64,000 bases of DNA, taken from Nonomuraea basaltis (lineage in GTDB: Bacteria; Actinomycetota; Actinomycetes; Streptosporangiales; Streptosporangiaceae). A model generated the notes under the pieces. It was not told where the DNA came from, did not search any database, and saw only the letters and a program-made list of their open reading frames with translations. Below, one piece after another: positions 39,562 through 47,192 of the stretch; positions within the stretch are counted from its first letter, which is position 1, and every line of letters starts with the position of its first letter. The position numbers and the translations under genes were made by a program. The stretch is from assembly GCF_005893125.1 (NCBI RefSeq), contig NZ_VCJS01000010.1, positions 59,638 through 123,637 on the forward strand, given 5' to 3'.

Positions 39562-40889
39562 TCAGGCTACGACGGTCTCGTCGCGCTCGACCAGGAAGCC
39601 GTTCTCGAACTTGGCCCCGGAGCGGACCAGGGCGACGAGCGAGGCGCCGGTGATCGCGCGCCAGCGTTCCTGGGCGGACTCGACCAGCTTGAATACCATG
39701 GCGAGGGCGGCGGCCGGGCTGCCGGCCCCGCGGGTGACCTTGGTCCGCAGCTTGACCGTGGAGAATGTGGACTCGATGGGGTTCGTGGTCCGCAAGTGGA
39801 CCCAGTGCTCGGCCGGGAAGTCGTAGAAGGCGAGCAGCTCGTCCCGGTCGTCGATGATTTTCGCGGCAGCCTTGGGCCACTTCGTGCCGTAGGTTTTCGC
39901 GAACGCCTCGATGGCCTTCTCGGCGTGCGTGCGGTCCTCGGCGTTGTAGATCTCCTGCATGGCCTTCGTCGCGCCCGGCTGCGCGGACTTCGGAAGGGCG
40001 TTCGTGATATTCCGGGCCTTGTAGACCCAGCACCTTTGATGACGGGCGGCGGGGAACACTGCGGCCAGGGCCTTCCATAGACCCATCGCGCCGTCGCCGA
40101 CCACCAGCTCGGGGTCGCGCATGCCGCGTCGGCGGCAGTCGCGTAGCAGGTCGGCCCATGACTCGGTGGACTCCCGCAGTCCCTCCGCGAGAGCGATCAG
40201 CTCCTTGGTGCCGTCCAGCCGCACTCCGAGCAGGACCAGCACGCACGAGTGGGCCTGTCCGAGCCGGACCTTGGGGTGCACGCCGTCGGCCCACACGTAG
40301 ACGAAGTCGCGGTCCTTGAGGTCGCGCTGCTGGAAGACGGTGTGGTCGTCCTGCCACTGCTTCGTCAGCCGGGTCACGGACGCCGACGACAGGCCGGCCG
40401 AGCCGCCGAGGAACTGCTCCAGCGCGGGCACGAAGTCCCCCGAGGACAGTCCATGCAGGTAAAGCAGGGGAAGCACTTCGGATATCTTCGGCGACTTGCG
40501 GCACCACGGGGCCAGGATCCTGGAGGAGAACCGCTTGCGCTCGCCGGTGGCCTCGTCGACGCGCCGGTCGTTCACCCGAGGCGCAGTGACCTCCACGGGC
40601 CCTGCCGCGGTGACGACAGTGCGGGGCCGGTGGTGGCCGTTGCGAACCACCAGGCGGTGCCCGCGCTCGTCCCGCTCAGCCGCCAACTCGGCTATGTACT
40701 GGTCGACTTCCGCCTCCAGCGCGGCAGCGAGCATCCGCCGGGCTCCCTCGCGGACGATCTCGTCGATCAGGGAACCGGACTCCGTCGTGCCGTCCTCGTT
40801 GACTACGCTGAGCATGGGCGTACCTTCCCAACCGACGGCGCAACATCGGTCTACTCGGTGACCTATCGATCACTCGGGAAGGTACGCCC
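39530..40889 (-). mobile_element. IS256-family insertion sequence (left edge uncertain)
   Basis: The right end is marked by GGGAAGGTACGCCC at 40876-40889; an inverted copy of the same block (GGGCGTACCTTCCC) lies inside at 40815-40828, just before the transposase. It interrupts the minus-strand gene at 40870-41289. I cannot find a matching left terminal repeat or target duplication, so the left edge near 39530 is approximate. Confidence 0.6.
39562..40815 (-). CDS. IS256-family transposase, 417 aa
   Basis: A complete mutator-type transposase. The acidic triad is in VWADGVHPKV, VVGDGAMGLWKA and TTNPIESTFS. Family landmarks such as LYLHGLSSGDFVPALEQFLG, RCWVYKARNITNALPK and the C-terminal FENGFL are present, and length is normal. 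No frameshift or stop is seen, so it may be active. Start at an ATG at 40815. Confidence 0.95.
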   Translation of the reverse strand: MLSVVNEDGTTESGSLIDEIVREGARRMLAAALEAEVDQYIAELAAERDERGHRLVVRNGHHRPRTVVTAAGPVEVTAPRVNDRRVDEATGERKRFSSRILAPWCRKSPKISEVLPLLYLHGLSSGDFVPALEQFLGGSAGLSSASVTRLTKQWQDDHTVFQQRDLKDRDFVYVWADGVHPKVRLGQAHSCVLVLLGVRLDGTKELIALAEGLRESTESWADLLRDCRRRGMRDPELVVGDGAMGLWKALAAVFPAARHQRCWVYKARNITNALPKSAQPGATKAMQEIYNAEDRTHAEKAIEAFAKTYGTKWPKAAAKIIDDRDELLAFYDFPAEHWVHLRTTNPIESTFSTVKLRTKVTRGAGSPAAALAMVFKLVESAQERWRAITGASLVALVRSGAKFENGFLVERDETVVA

Positions 40890-41289
40890 TTTCACGTCCC
40901 AACCCGAGGCCGATCCACAGATCTTGAGCATTGCTCTTCTCCAGCCAGCGAGGGCGGCTTCCGAACGGTGGGGGCGGCAGTACCGACGGCATGCTCCGCC
41001 AGTCGGGGAAAGCATGATCGTTCGCGTCCTCGATCGCCTCGTTGAGCCGCCTGCGGTCCGGGCCTTCCCAGTCGCAGCCGAGGCAGGCGCCGCGGCGCTG
41101 CTGCTTTCCCTCCGGCGGGCGGCGGGCCAGCACGGTCGGCTGGTGCTCCTCAGTCTCCTCGACTATGTCCCCGCGGCCCCGGCCCCATCCTGGCTGGTTG
41201 ATCAGGATGCACCAGACCCCTGACGTCTCGTCGACCGGCAGATTCTGCCACAGATTATGCCGAGCGATCGCTCCACGTACCTCGCTCAC
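40870..41289 (-). pseudogene. Phage gene truncated by IS256, 139 codons remaining
   Basis: A GTG start overlaps the stop of the small zinc-finger-like gene upstream (GTGA). The product begins VSEVRGAIARHNLWQNLPVD and has ARRPPEGKQQRRGACLGCDW and PDRRRLNEAIEDANDHAFPD. Its last residues (ERAYLPE) are encoded by the IS terminal sequence, so the natural C-terminus has been lost. The family is unknown. Confidence 0.65.
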
Positions 41290-41414
41290 GTCCGGTCCTG
41301 GCGCCAACCGCCCTTGCTGGGCGGCGGCCTGGTATCGGGCCAGCCCGCGCGCTGCCACGGCAGGTCGCAGGCTCGGCACAGCTCGCGCTTGCGGCAGCAG
41401 AAGCACGTGGTCAT
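41286..41414 (-). CDS. 42-residue Cys-rich protein
   Basis: The ATG at 41414 is preceded by AAAGGAGCT, a strong site. The product MTTCFCCRKRELCRACDLPW has five Cys arranged as a compact zinc knuckle, then a Pro-rich basic tail. It overlaps the next gene (GTGA). Confidence 0.6.
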   Translation of the reverse strand: MTTCFCCRKRELCRACDLPWQRAGWPDTRPPPSKGGWRQDRT

Positions 41415-41836
41415 AGCAGCTCCTTTGAGGCGAGCCGGTACCACCTCGAATGACGTTTGGGTGTGTGGTCGCCCCGACAGTTGTACGGCCTCGACTCGCA
41501 GACGATCAGGCCCTCCCGCTCCATCCTGAGCAGGACCTTCCTTAGTACGCGAGGGTCATCGCGGCGCAGCACAGCTCTCGACAGCTCGGTCTGCGTGAAC
41601 CACGCGTCCGGGTAGCTGCTCAGGTGGGCTAGTAGGTGCGGCATCCAGTCGCAGTAGTGGTCGATCTTTCTCGTCTCGACGCCCTCGATCCGCAGCAGGT
41701 ATCGATGCACAGTGCGCTCGCTGATGTCGACCTGGGCGGCGATGGCGTACGTCGGATACTGCTCCCGATAGAGGGCAGCGATCAGCTTCTCGCGTTCCTG
41801 CCGCGTGTCCTCATCGATTCTCCCTCTCCTCGCCAC
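41411..41836 (-). CDS. Helix-turn-helix protein, 141 aa
   Basis: The N-terminal HTH is EKLIAALYREQYPTYAIAAQ with VDISERTVHRYLLRIEGVET, and a second winged-helix (LSRAVLRRDDPRVLRKVLLR then MEREGLIVCESRPYN) follows: two DNA-binding units in one small protein. It is likely a phage regulator. The start at 41836 overlaps the upstream gene by 26 bases. Confidence 0.7.
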   Translation of the reverse strand: MARRGRIDEDTRQEREKLIAALYREQYPTYAIAAQVDISERTVHRYLLRIEGVETRKIDHYCDWMPHLLAHLSSYPDAWFTQTELSRAVLRRDDPRVLRKVLLRMEREGLIVCESRPYNCRGDHTPKRHSRWYRLASKELL

Positions 41837-42116
41837 GTCGCACCTCCTCGATCATCTCGGCTGCCTTCACGTGCGCTTCCTTCCATGTCAGGCTCTCGGC
41901 CTTGACGAGTGCACCGATCAGCCTGTGCCACTCGATCGCCGCCGCGTGAGCCGCCCAGACGGTCAACGCGGCCGCATCCAGCGGCATGACGAGCGACCAG
42001 AACCACGTTTCACCTTCCGCTCGGGCGGCGAGGTGGCCGAGGTAACTGTGTCGGCACACGGTGATCGAGCGCCCGCACGGCGGGCAGATCGTACTGTCGA
42101 GTTGAGTCATGATCAT
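41811..42116 (-). CDS. Hypothetical phage protein, 101 aa
   Basis: The N-terminal TICPPCGRSITVCRHSYLGH has a Cys/His cluster like a one-knuckle zinc site; the rest is helical (LIGALVKAESLTWKEAHVKA, AEMIEEVRRGEERENR). It overlaps the HTH gene. The role is unknown. Confidence 0.6.
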   Translation of the reverse strand: MIMTQLDSTICPPCGRSITVCRHSYLGHLAARAEGETWFWSLVMPLDAAALTVWAAHAAAIEWHRLIGALVKAESLTWKEAHVKAAEMIEEVRRGEERENR

Positions 42117-42120
42117 CTCC

Positions 42121-42880
42121 TTAGAAGAGAGCCTCTTGCCGGATGGACGGGTCAGGCTTGCGTGATGGTGGCCGCGTGATGCGGCCAGGCCCAGCCGTCG
42201 TCAGCAGATAGGAGGAATCGGTGATGTCGGCGATCGGCGCATCGAGGCCGCCGAGTTCGTCGGACTGCTCGACAGCCCGCCGCCAGGCGAGCACATCGGG
42301 CAGATTCGCGTCGGGGGCGTACCGCATGTAGGTGCCGTCCACGCTGTCGCAGCCGATCCGGGCGGCGTAACCAGTACCGTCGCAGGCTGTTCACCCGACC
42401 CATGTGGACGTCACGGCCGTGGTCGGCCGCGGCCTTGGCGAACGCGGCAGCGACCGGCGACAGCTTGAACGCGGTGGTCCCAGCGATGAACAGGCACTCG
42501 AACTCGTCGAACAGCTCGACCGGATCGCGGTCCACGTCGGCCAAGTCCTGCAACGCGAAGGCGGCTGGGAAGCCGAGGTCGCGGATGCGGCGCAGCATGT
42601 CTCGGGACCGAACCCATGTGCGAGGGTGGCTGCCAGGCACGTCGGGCGCGACCGCGAACCGGCACCATTCGCGCAGGTGCCGAAGCTTGCGCAGCATGGC
42701 CAGGTAGGCGTCATCGCCGGGGTAGGTTCCGGCGAACGAGCCATTGTCGATGCAGAACTGCCAACCTTCCTCCATCACGTTGCCCTGGGCTGGGCTGGTG
42801 ATCGCGCCGAGCCGGCCCGCGCGGATGTGCTCGCGGATCGGCTCGGTTGAGGGTGGCGTCATGTAGAGCGGGGGACGCAT
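42121..42880 (-). pseudogene. TGT/DpdA-like protein, frameshifted
   Basis: The N-terminal part (42880-42371) contains VAPDVPGSH, AFALQDLADVDRDPVELFDE, ECLFIAGTTAFKL and HMGRVNSLRRYW. The C-terminal part (from 42369 in another frame) continues YAARIGCDSVDGTYMRYAPD and ends SIRQEALF. Joined, they read as one ~253-residue TIM-barrel protein of the tRNA-guanine transglycosylase/DpdA type, which can insert 7-deazaguanines in DNA or tRNA. A one-base surplus at T42370 breaks the frame. Either the gene is inactive or a base is wrong. The family call is inferred from HMGRVNS and GCDSVDGT. Confidence 0.6.
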
Positions 42881-42883
42881 CGC

Positions 42884-43159
42884 TCAGCTATCAGCGACGA
42901 TCCACGGCCGCCCGTTCGGCGCGAGCGGGCCGTCCGCGTCAGCGCACGTCCCGTCGTCGTCCACCGGGTAGACGACAGGCCCCTCACGGTCGGGCGGGTT
43001 CAGGATGGTGACCTGCCACGCCACGGCGGGAAAGGCGTCGTGCTTGTACGGCTTGACGTCGTGCACGGTGACGAGGGCGCGCAGCAGCGGCCACACGTTG
43101 GCCGTGGTGCCATAGCAGATCCACACGAGCTGTCCACGCTCGTACGGCGGGCGGTTCAT
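42884..43159 (-). CDS. Hypothetical phage protein, 91 aa
   Basis: A small beta-rich domain (ERGQLVWICYGTTANVWPLL, AWQVTILNPPDREGPVVYPV) with acidic tail segments. Its ATG overlaps the stop of the 15-codon frame upstream, and its stop lies four bases before the TGT-like gene start, so all three probably share a transcript. No function recognised. Confidence 0.6.
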   Translation of the reverse strand: MNRPPYERGQLVWICYGTTANVWPLLRALVTVHDVKPYKHDAFPAVAWQVTILNPPDREGPVVYPVDDDGTCADADGPLAPNGRPWIVADS

Positions 43160-43203
43160 GAGCTTGCTCCGTTCCGCACGGCCTTGGGCTCTCGCTTGGA
43201 CAT
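43156..43203 (-). CDS. 15-codon frame with strong ribosome-binding site
   Basis: MSKREPKAVRNGASS is preceded by AAGGAGAACCAC and its stop overlaps the next ATG. This could be a leader peptide that feeds ribosomes to the 42884 gene, or a minimal phage gene. Confidence 0.4.
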   Translation of the reverse strand: MSKREPKAVRNGASS

Positions 43204-43231
43204 GTGGTTCTCCTTGAGGGGATGGATGTGT

Positions 43232-43249
43232 CCCCCGCCCGAGCGGGGG
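43232..43249. terminator. GC-rich hairpin
   Basis: CCCCCGC pairs with GCGGGGG across CCGA, downstream of the cytosine methylase on the minus strand, next to motif copy 6. Confidence 0.5.
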
Positions 43250-43258
43250 GATATATGA

Positions 43259-43279
43259 CAGCGTTACCGCTGGCGTTTT
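43259..43279 (-). promoter_or_regulatory. Recurrent directional motif, copy 6
   Basis: Plus-strand CAGCGTTACCGCTGGCGTTT, in the spacer after the cytosine methylase stop and 56 bases upstream of the 43203 start. Confidence 0.5.
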
Positions 43280-43282
43280 GGG

Positions 43283-45172
43283 TTAGGCAGCGAGGCCGAA
43301 GGCGAACCTCTCCAGCTCGATGCCGAGAATCGCTTCCACGATGGCGCACGTCAGTATCTCGGCCATGGGTGGCGGTACGGCGTTGCCAATCAGCCGAACC
43401 TTGTCGCGCTGAGTCTTGGCGACAAACCGGTAGTCGTCCGGGAACGACTGGATACGCCGGAGTTCGGCCACCTTCAGCATCCGGAACAGAATCGCCGACA
43501 CGTCGATCGACGCAGCGTCGGTCTCCCCGTTCGCGGCAAGCAGCGCCCACCTGTCCCGTGTCGGCAGGGTGCCGACCGGTTCACCCGCGGGGATGACGCT
43601 GCCGTGGCCGTAGTACGACATCAGCAGCGGTTGCAATTCGGCAGGCATGGTGACGAGCGACTGGTGCCCGGTCGTGGTGATGGTGCGTACCGGCTCCTCC
43701 ACCGACGTGCAGTGCTCGCGCCCGTCGCCGCGGCTACCGTTGTTGCGCATGACGAATGCGGGCGTCTCCCAGTCGGGGTGTACGCCAAGCGCGTGATGGA
43801 GCCCACCTGCGGTGACGGCGTGCGCGGGGTCCTCGAACGCGGGCCTGGATTTGAGCTGGTCGCCGCCGCCGCGCATCGGGAACACGAGCGGCTCCGGCTT
43901 GGACACCAGCGCATGGTTGGAGCCGTCCGCGACGATCGTCGCCATCGGGTCCACATTCGGGTTGGTGTTGCGCGGCCGCCCGGACCTGAGGAGGCTCAGG
44001 AACGATTCCGGCAGCTCACCGGGCGGGATGGCAAGCGCGGATTCCAGGCGGGTCGTCTGCGACCTGATCGGCTTGCTGGCCGGGCTGGCTTTCTTGCCGT
44101 CTCGGCCCTCGCACGGGACGACCAACGCGTTCGACTCGCGCGTGGTCAGCGTCCGCACCGGTTCGTCCACGCCCATGGTGTCGTCGTTCCACGAGCCGCC
44201 CGCGGGGGTTAGGAACGGCCGGATCCAGTGGTCGACTACTCCGGCGCGCACCCGATCGATCGTCGCGGGCGCCATACCCTCGGGCTTCTTCTTCGTCTTC
44301 TTCCTGCTGCCGATCGGCGTTCCCCGGTCCCTCCAGTCGATAGCCGCCGCCGCGGGCAGCGCAGGCGGCTCGATGACCTGGTTCTTGCACCCGGGCAGCG
44401 GGCAGACGTACAGGTACTGGCCGTGCTTGCCGTAGACGCCCATGTCAACGCCAGTCTTCTTCCACGCCTGGCGGGCCTGCACCCAACCTTCGTGTTTGGG
44501 GCAGTAGGCATACGGGTCGAACCACTTGGAGTAGTTCGGGACCCGGCCCACGGACTCGTGGATGCCGGAGATGAGCATCCGGTCGCGAGACTGCGGGGTA
44601 GGCAGGGTGGTACGGCCCTGCACGTGCATCGCGTTGACGGCGTGCACCTGCACGATGTAGCCGAGCTTCCTCAGCTCGCGGATCCACCGGTCCCAGTGCG
44701 CCCACAATCTCGCTTGGATCACGTTCTCGACCCCAAATCCGAGCACGGGTCGGCCGTATTTCTCCTGGCAGTGACGCAGATAGGTGACGACTTCCTCCAT
44801 CAACGCCCGCGACCTGATGCCCGCCTTCTCGTCCTCGGTGAGATCGTCGAGATCGCCCCACAACGAGAGTTGGTTTTCCTTGTCGAACCACCTCTTCTTG
44901 CCGCTCGCCACGGAGTACGCGGGGCACGCCGGCGACGCCCAGAAGAAGCTGGCGTACGGGAACTTCTCGATCGCGTCAGCCTTCTGCACGTCGCCGAGCC
45001 AGAAATCCACGTCGGGGTGGTTCTCGACGTACGTCCACTTGCAGTTCTCGGAGTGGTTGGCGGCGAACTTGAGCTTGGTGCCGGGGGCGGCGCCGATGCC
45101 TGTGCCGGAGCCGCCGCCGCCCGCGAACATCTCGACAACGTCGATGTCGTCGGGGAAGAGCCGGTTCAGCAC
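43283..45172 (-). CDS. DNA cytosine-5 methyltransferase, phage type, 629 aa
   Basis: The C5-methylase motifs are motif I EMFAGGGGSGTG (14-25), catalytic motif IV ASPACPAYS (C83), motif VI GFGVENV, motif VIII PQSRDRMLI and motif X GNAVPPPMAE. Between VIII and X lies a target-recognition region of about 330 residues with a series of degenerate units of the form EPVRT.TTRES.AL (at least six, e.g. KPIRSQTT, EPVRTITTTGHQSL, EPVGTLPTRDRWALL). Orphan, so it should protect phage DNA. GTG start overlapping the preceding gene. Confidence 0.92.
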   Translation of the reverse strand: MLNRLFPDDIDVVEMFAGGGGSGTGIGAAPGTKLKFAANHSENCKWTYVENHPDVDFWLGDVQKADAIEKFPYASFFWASPACPAYSVASGKKRWFDKENQLSLWGDLDDLTEDEKAGIRSRALMEEVVTYLRHCQEKYGRPVLGFGVENVIQARLWAHWDRWIRELRKLGYIVQVHAVNAMHVQGRTTLPTPQSRDRMLISGIHESVGRVPNYSKWFDPYAYCPKHEGWVQARQAWKKTGVDMGVYGKHGQYLYVCPLPGCKNQVIEPPALPAAAAIDWRDRGTPIGSRKKTKKKPEGMAPATIDRVRAGVVDHWIRPFLTPAGGSWNDDTMGVDEPVRTLTTRESNALVVPCEGRDGKKASPASKPIRSQTTRLESALAIPPGELPESFLSLLRSGRPRNTNPNVDPMATIVADGSNHALVSKPEPLVFPMRGGGDQLKSRPAFEDPAHAVTAGGLHHALGVHPDWETPAFVMRNNGSRGDGREHCTSVEEPVRTITTTGHQSLVTMPAELQPLLMSYYGHGSVIPAGEPVGTLPTRDRWALLAANGETDAASIDVSAILFRMLKVAELRRIQSFPDDYRFVAKTQRDKVRLIGNAVPPPMAEILTCAIVEAILGIELERFAFGLAA

Positions 45173-45465
45173 GAGCGCCTCGACTCGGCTGCCTGGATGG
45201 CCTGGGCCAACTTGCCATCAGTGGGAATGGGGCGCGACCGGGGAGTCTGGAGGATCTGGAGCGCGTGGTGGAAGGTGTAGACGATCATCCCGTCGGCGGT
45301 GATGTGCGGCATCGAGTACGTGGGCCAGGACAGCTCGGTGACGACGTTCTCGACGACGCGTGGCTCGTGGCGCGTCTTCACGGCGTCGATCGCAATCGCG
45401 CCGTGGTTCGCCACCTCGCGGGACGGTAGGGCAGGCAAGGGCGGCAAGCCGTTGTGATAAAACAC
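45166..45465 (-). CDS. Hypothetical phage protein, 99 aa
   Basis: GTG start with ACGGAGAAATCT upstream. The product has a central beta/alpha unit (KTRHEPRVVENVVTELSWPT, GMIVYTFHHALQILQ) and a helical C-terminus. Translationally coupled to the cytosine methylase; role unknown. Confidence 0.55.
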   Translation of the reverse strand: MFYHNGLPPLPALPSREVANHGAIAIDAVKTRHEPRVVENVVTELSWPTYSMPHITADGMIVYTFHHALQILQTPRSRPIPTDGKLAQAIQAAESRRSC

Positions 45466-45493
45466 AGATTTCTCCGTAGGTATTGAAGGGAAT

Positions 45494-45519
45494 GGCCCCG
45501 CCTCGGGAGAGGCGAGGCC
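45494..45519. terminator. GC-rich hairpin
   Basis: GGCCCCGCCTC pairs with GAGGCGAGGCC (one mismatch) over a GGGA loop, 3' of the DUF3560 fusion gene on the minus strand. Confidence 0.55.
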
Positions 45520-45566
45520 GTACGGTCGGGGGTGGCGCGAGCCCGGACACCTTGGGCCCGCGCTCG

Positions 45567-47192
45567 CTACTCCTCGGGCGCGGGAATGACCACGAGGACC
45601 GTGCGCACGTCCGTGCCGGACACGGCGAACGCCTCATCAGGAAGCGGCTCGATGTGGCCGCCGCGCTGCTCCACCAGCTCGCGGAAGCTGGTGGCGGTCT
45701 TGTCCTTGTGCCAGGCGACCCCGTTGCTCATGACCGCGATCAGCAGCCCGCCCAGCCGGAGAAACCTCAGCGCATGCCGCACATGCTGGATGTCCTGGCC
45801 CTTGGAGAACGGCGGGTTCATGAGGACCCGGTCGAACTTGGCCGGGTACTGGTCGGGTGTTATCTCCAGGAAGTCGCCCGTGGTCAGGCCGACTATGCCC
45901 GGAACGTCCAGCAGATCCTTCGACAGCACCGGGTACCGCTCAACGCAGTGCACCTCGCAGCTCTCGGCCGCGGCGGCCTTGGCCAGCGCGCCGTTGCCCG
46001 CGGAAGGCTCCAGCACGGTCATGCCGCGCTCCAGCTCGGCCGCGTCCAGGACCCGTTCGACCACGGTCGGCGGGGACATGAACGCTTCCGAGTCGCGCGG
46101 CACGCCGATCTCCGCTTCCACGATCCGCGCCGTCAACGCGGCCACATCGATCGCGGGCACCTCGACATTCGCACGGACCGGTGCCTTCGGCGCGGACCGC
46201 TTCGGAGCGAGAACATCGGGCCCGTCCTCGCCGTGCGGGCATTCGACGGCGAGAATGTCGGTGAACTTGACCTTGTCGGGCCACGAGTATCCGGACTCGA
46301 CGCTCACGGTCACCTTGTTGACCTTCACCACGCGACGGCGACGGTCCCGGAACCAATAGGTGACCAGATCGCCGACGTGCACGTTGTGCTTGCCGTACTC
46401 GACGTACTCGCCCACCTCCACCGCGGCGGCGAGCTGCGCCCGGTCGTATTCGAGCTGGTTTTCTAGCTGCGCCTTGCGAGCGAGCTGCATCTCGCGATAG
46501 TCGCCCTGGGCGGGCTCGTGCTTCTCGATGTAGTACGGGTTGCCCGCGTGGTCGCGGAACGTCCGCTGGTAGCCGTCCAGGTTCTTCTCGATCTTGCGTA
46601 GCTCGGCCTCGGCCGTCTTGATCCGGCGTGCGGTCACGGCTGGAGTCGCGGAGCGGCGGAGTTGGTTGCCGACCGCGTTTGCCCGACGGGCCACTTCCTG
46701 CGCCTGGTCGTTCTCGTCGATGCTCTTGCGCATCGCCTGGTCCATCCGCTTCCGGTCGGCGCGGGCACCCCGCTCGGAGTGGTGGCCGACCAGGATGGGC
46801 TGGCCAGCAGCGAACCGTTCGCTGATTTGGTGCGCACGGTTGTGGGCGGCGTCCGCCGCGCCGGCGTGCCGGTCGGCCTTTGTTTCCAGCGCGTCGCGGC
46901 GGTCTTCGAGCCGGTCGGCCTTGTCCTCCAGGACCTGGGCGCGGTCGCGGAAGGTGTCGTCAATCTCGACCTCGACGTCGTGTCCGGCCGCGCGCAGGGC
47001 CTCGGTCGCGGCGTTGATCGCCCACCGGTCGGCGATCCGGTCACGGCTGTTGCGCAGACCGATCATCCGCATCGACGGGAAGTAGCGGAAGCCGCCGTTC
47101 TCCCATTTCTTGACGATCTCGAACACTCCGTCGCCCTTGCGGGTGCCGTAGATGAGCGTGCCGTCCTCGTGCGTGTGCCTGATCGTGATCAT
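45567..47192 (-). CDS. DUF3560 domain fused to an N6-adenine methylase, 541 aa
   Basis: The N-terminal half (1-260) is DUF3560 with its hallmark VGHHSERG (135-142) and long coiled-coil helices (LEDRRDALETKADRHAGAAD). A small beta domain (262-320, VHVGDLVTYWFRDRRRRVVK) follows. The C-terminal half is a methylase with SAM motif LEPSAGNGA (394-402), RYPVLSKDLL and catalytic NPPF (459-462). DUF3560 is usually a separate phage/plasmid protein; the fusion suggests a modifier that acts with DUF3560. The start overlaps the upstream stop (ATGA). Confidence 0.85.
   Translation of the reverse strand: MITIRHTHEDGTLIYGTRKGDGVFEIVKKWENGGFRYFPSMRMIGLRNSRDRIADRWAINAATEALRAAGHDVEVEIDDTFRDRAQVLEDKADRLEDRRDALETKADRHAGAADAAHNRAHQISERFAAGQPILVGHHSERGARADRKRMDQAMRKSIDENDQAQEVARRANAVGNQLRRSATPAVTARRIKTAEAELRKIEKNLDGYQRTFRDHAGNPYYIEKHEPAQGDYREMQLARKAQLENQLEYDRAQLAAAVEVGEYVEYGKHNVHVGDLVTYWFRDRRRRVVKVNKVTVSVESGYSWPDKVKFTDILAVECPHGEDGPDVLAPKRSAPKAPVRANVEVPAIDVAALTARIVEAEIGVPRDSEAFMSPPTVVERVLDAAELERGMTVLEPSAGNGALAKAAAAESCEVHCVERYPVLSKDLLDVPGIVGLTTGDFLEITPDQYPAKFDRVLMNPPFSKGQDIQHVRHALRFLRLGGLLIAVMSNGVAWHKDKTATSFRELVEQRGGHIEPLPDEAFAVSGTDVRTVLVVIPAPEE

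Noticed and set aside
39530..40889. Composite transposon with two IS copies
   Set aside because: Only one transposase is present, and the second end-like sequence at 38160 is short and not clearly an IS256 end.
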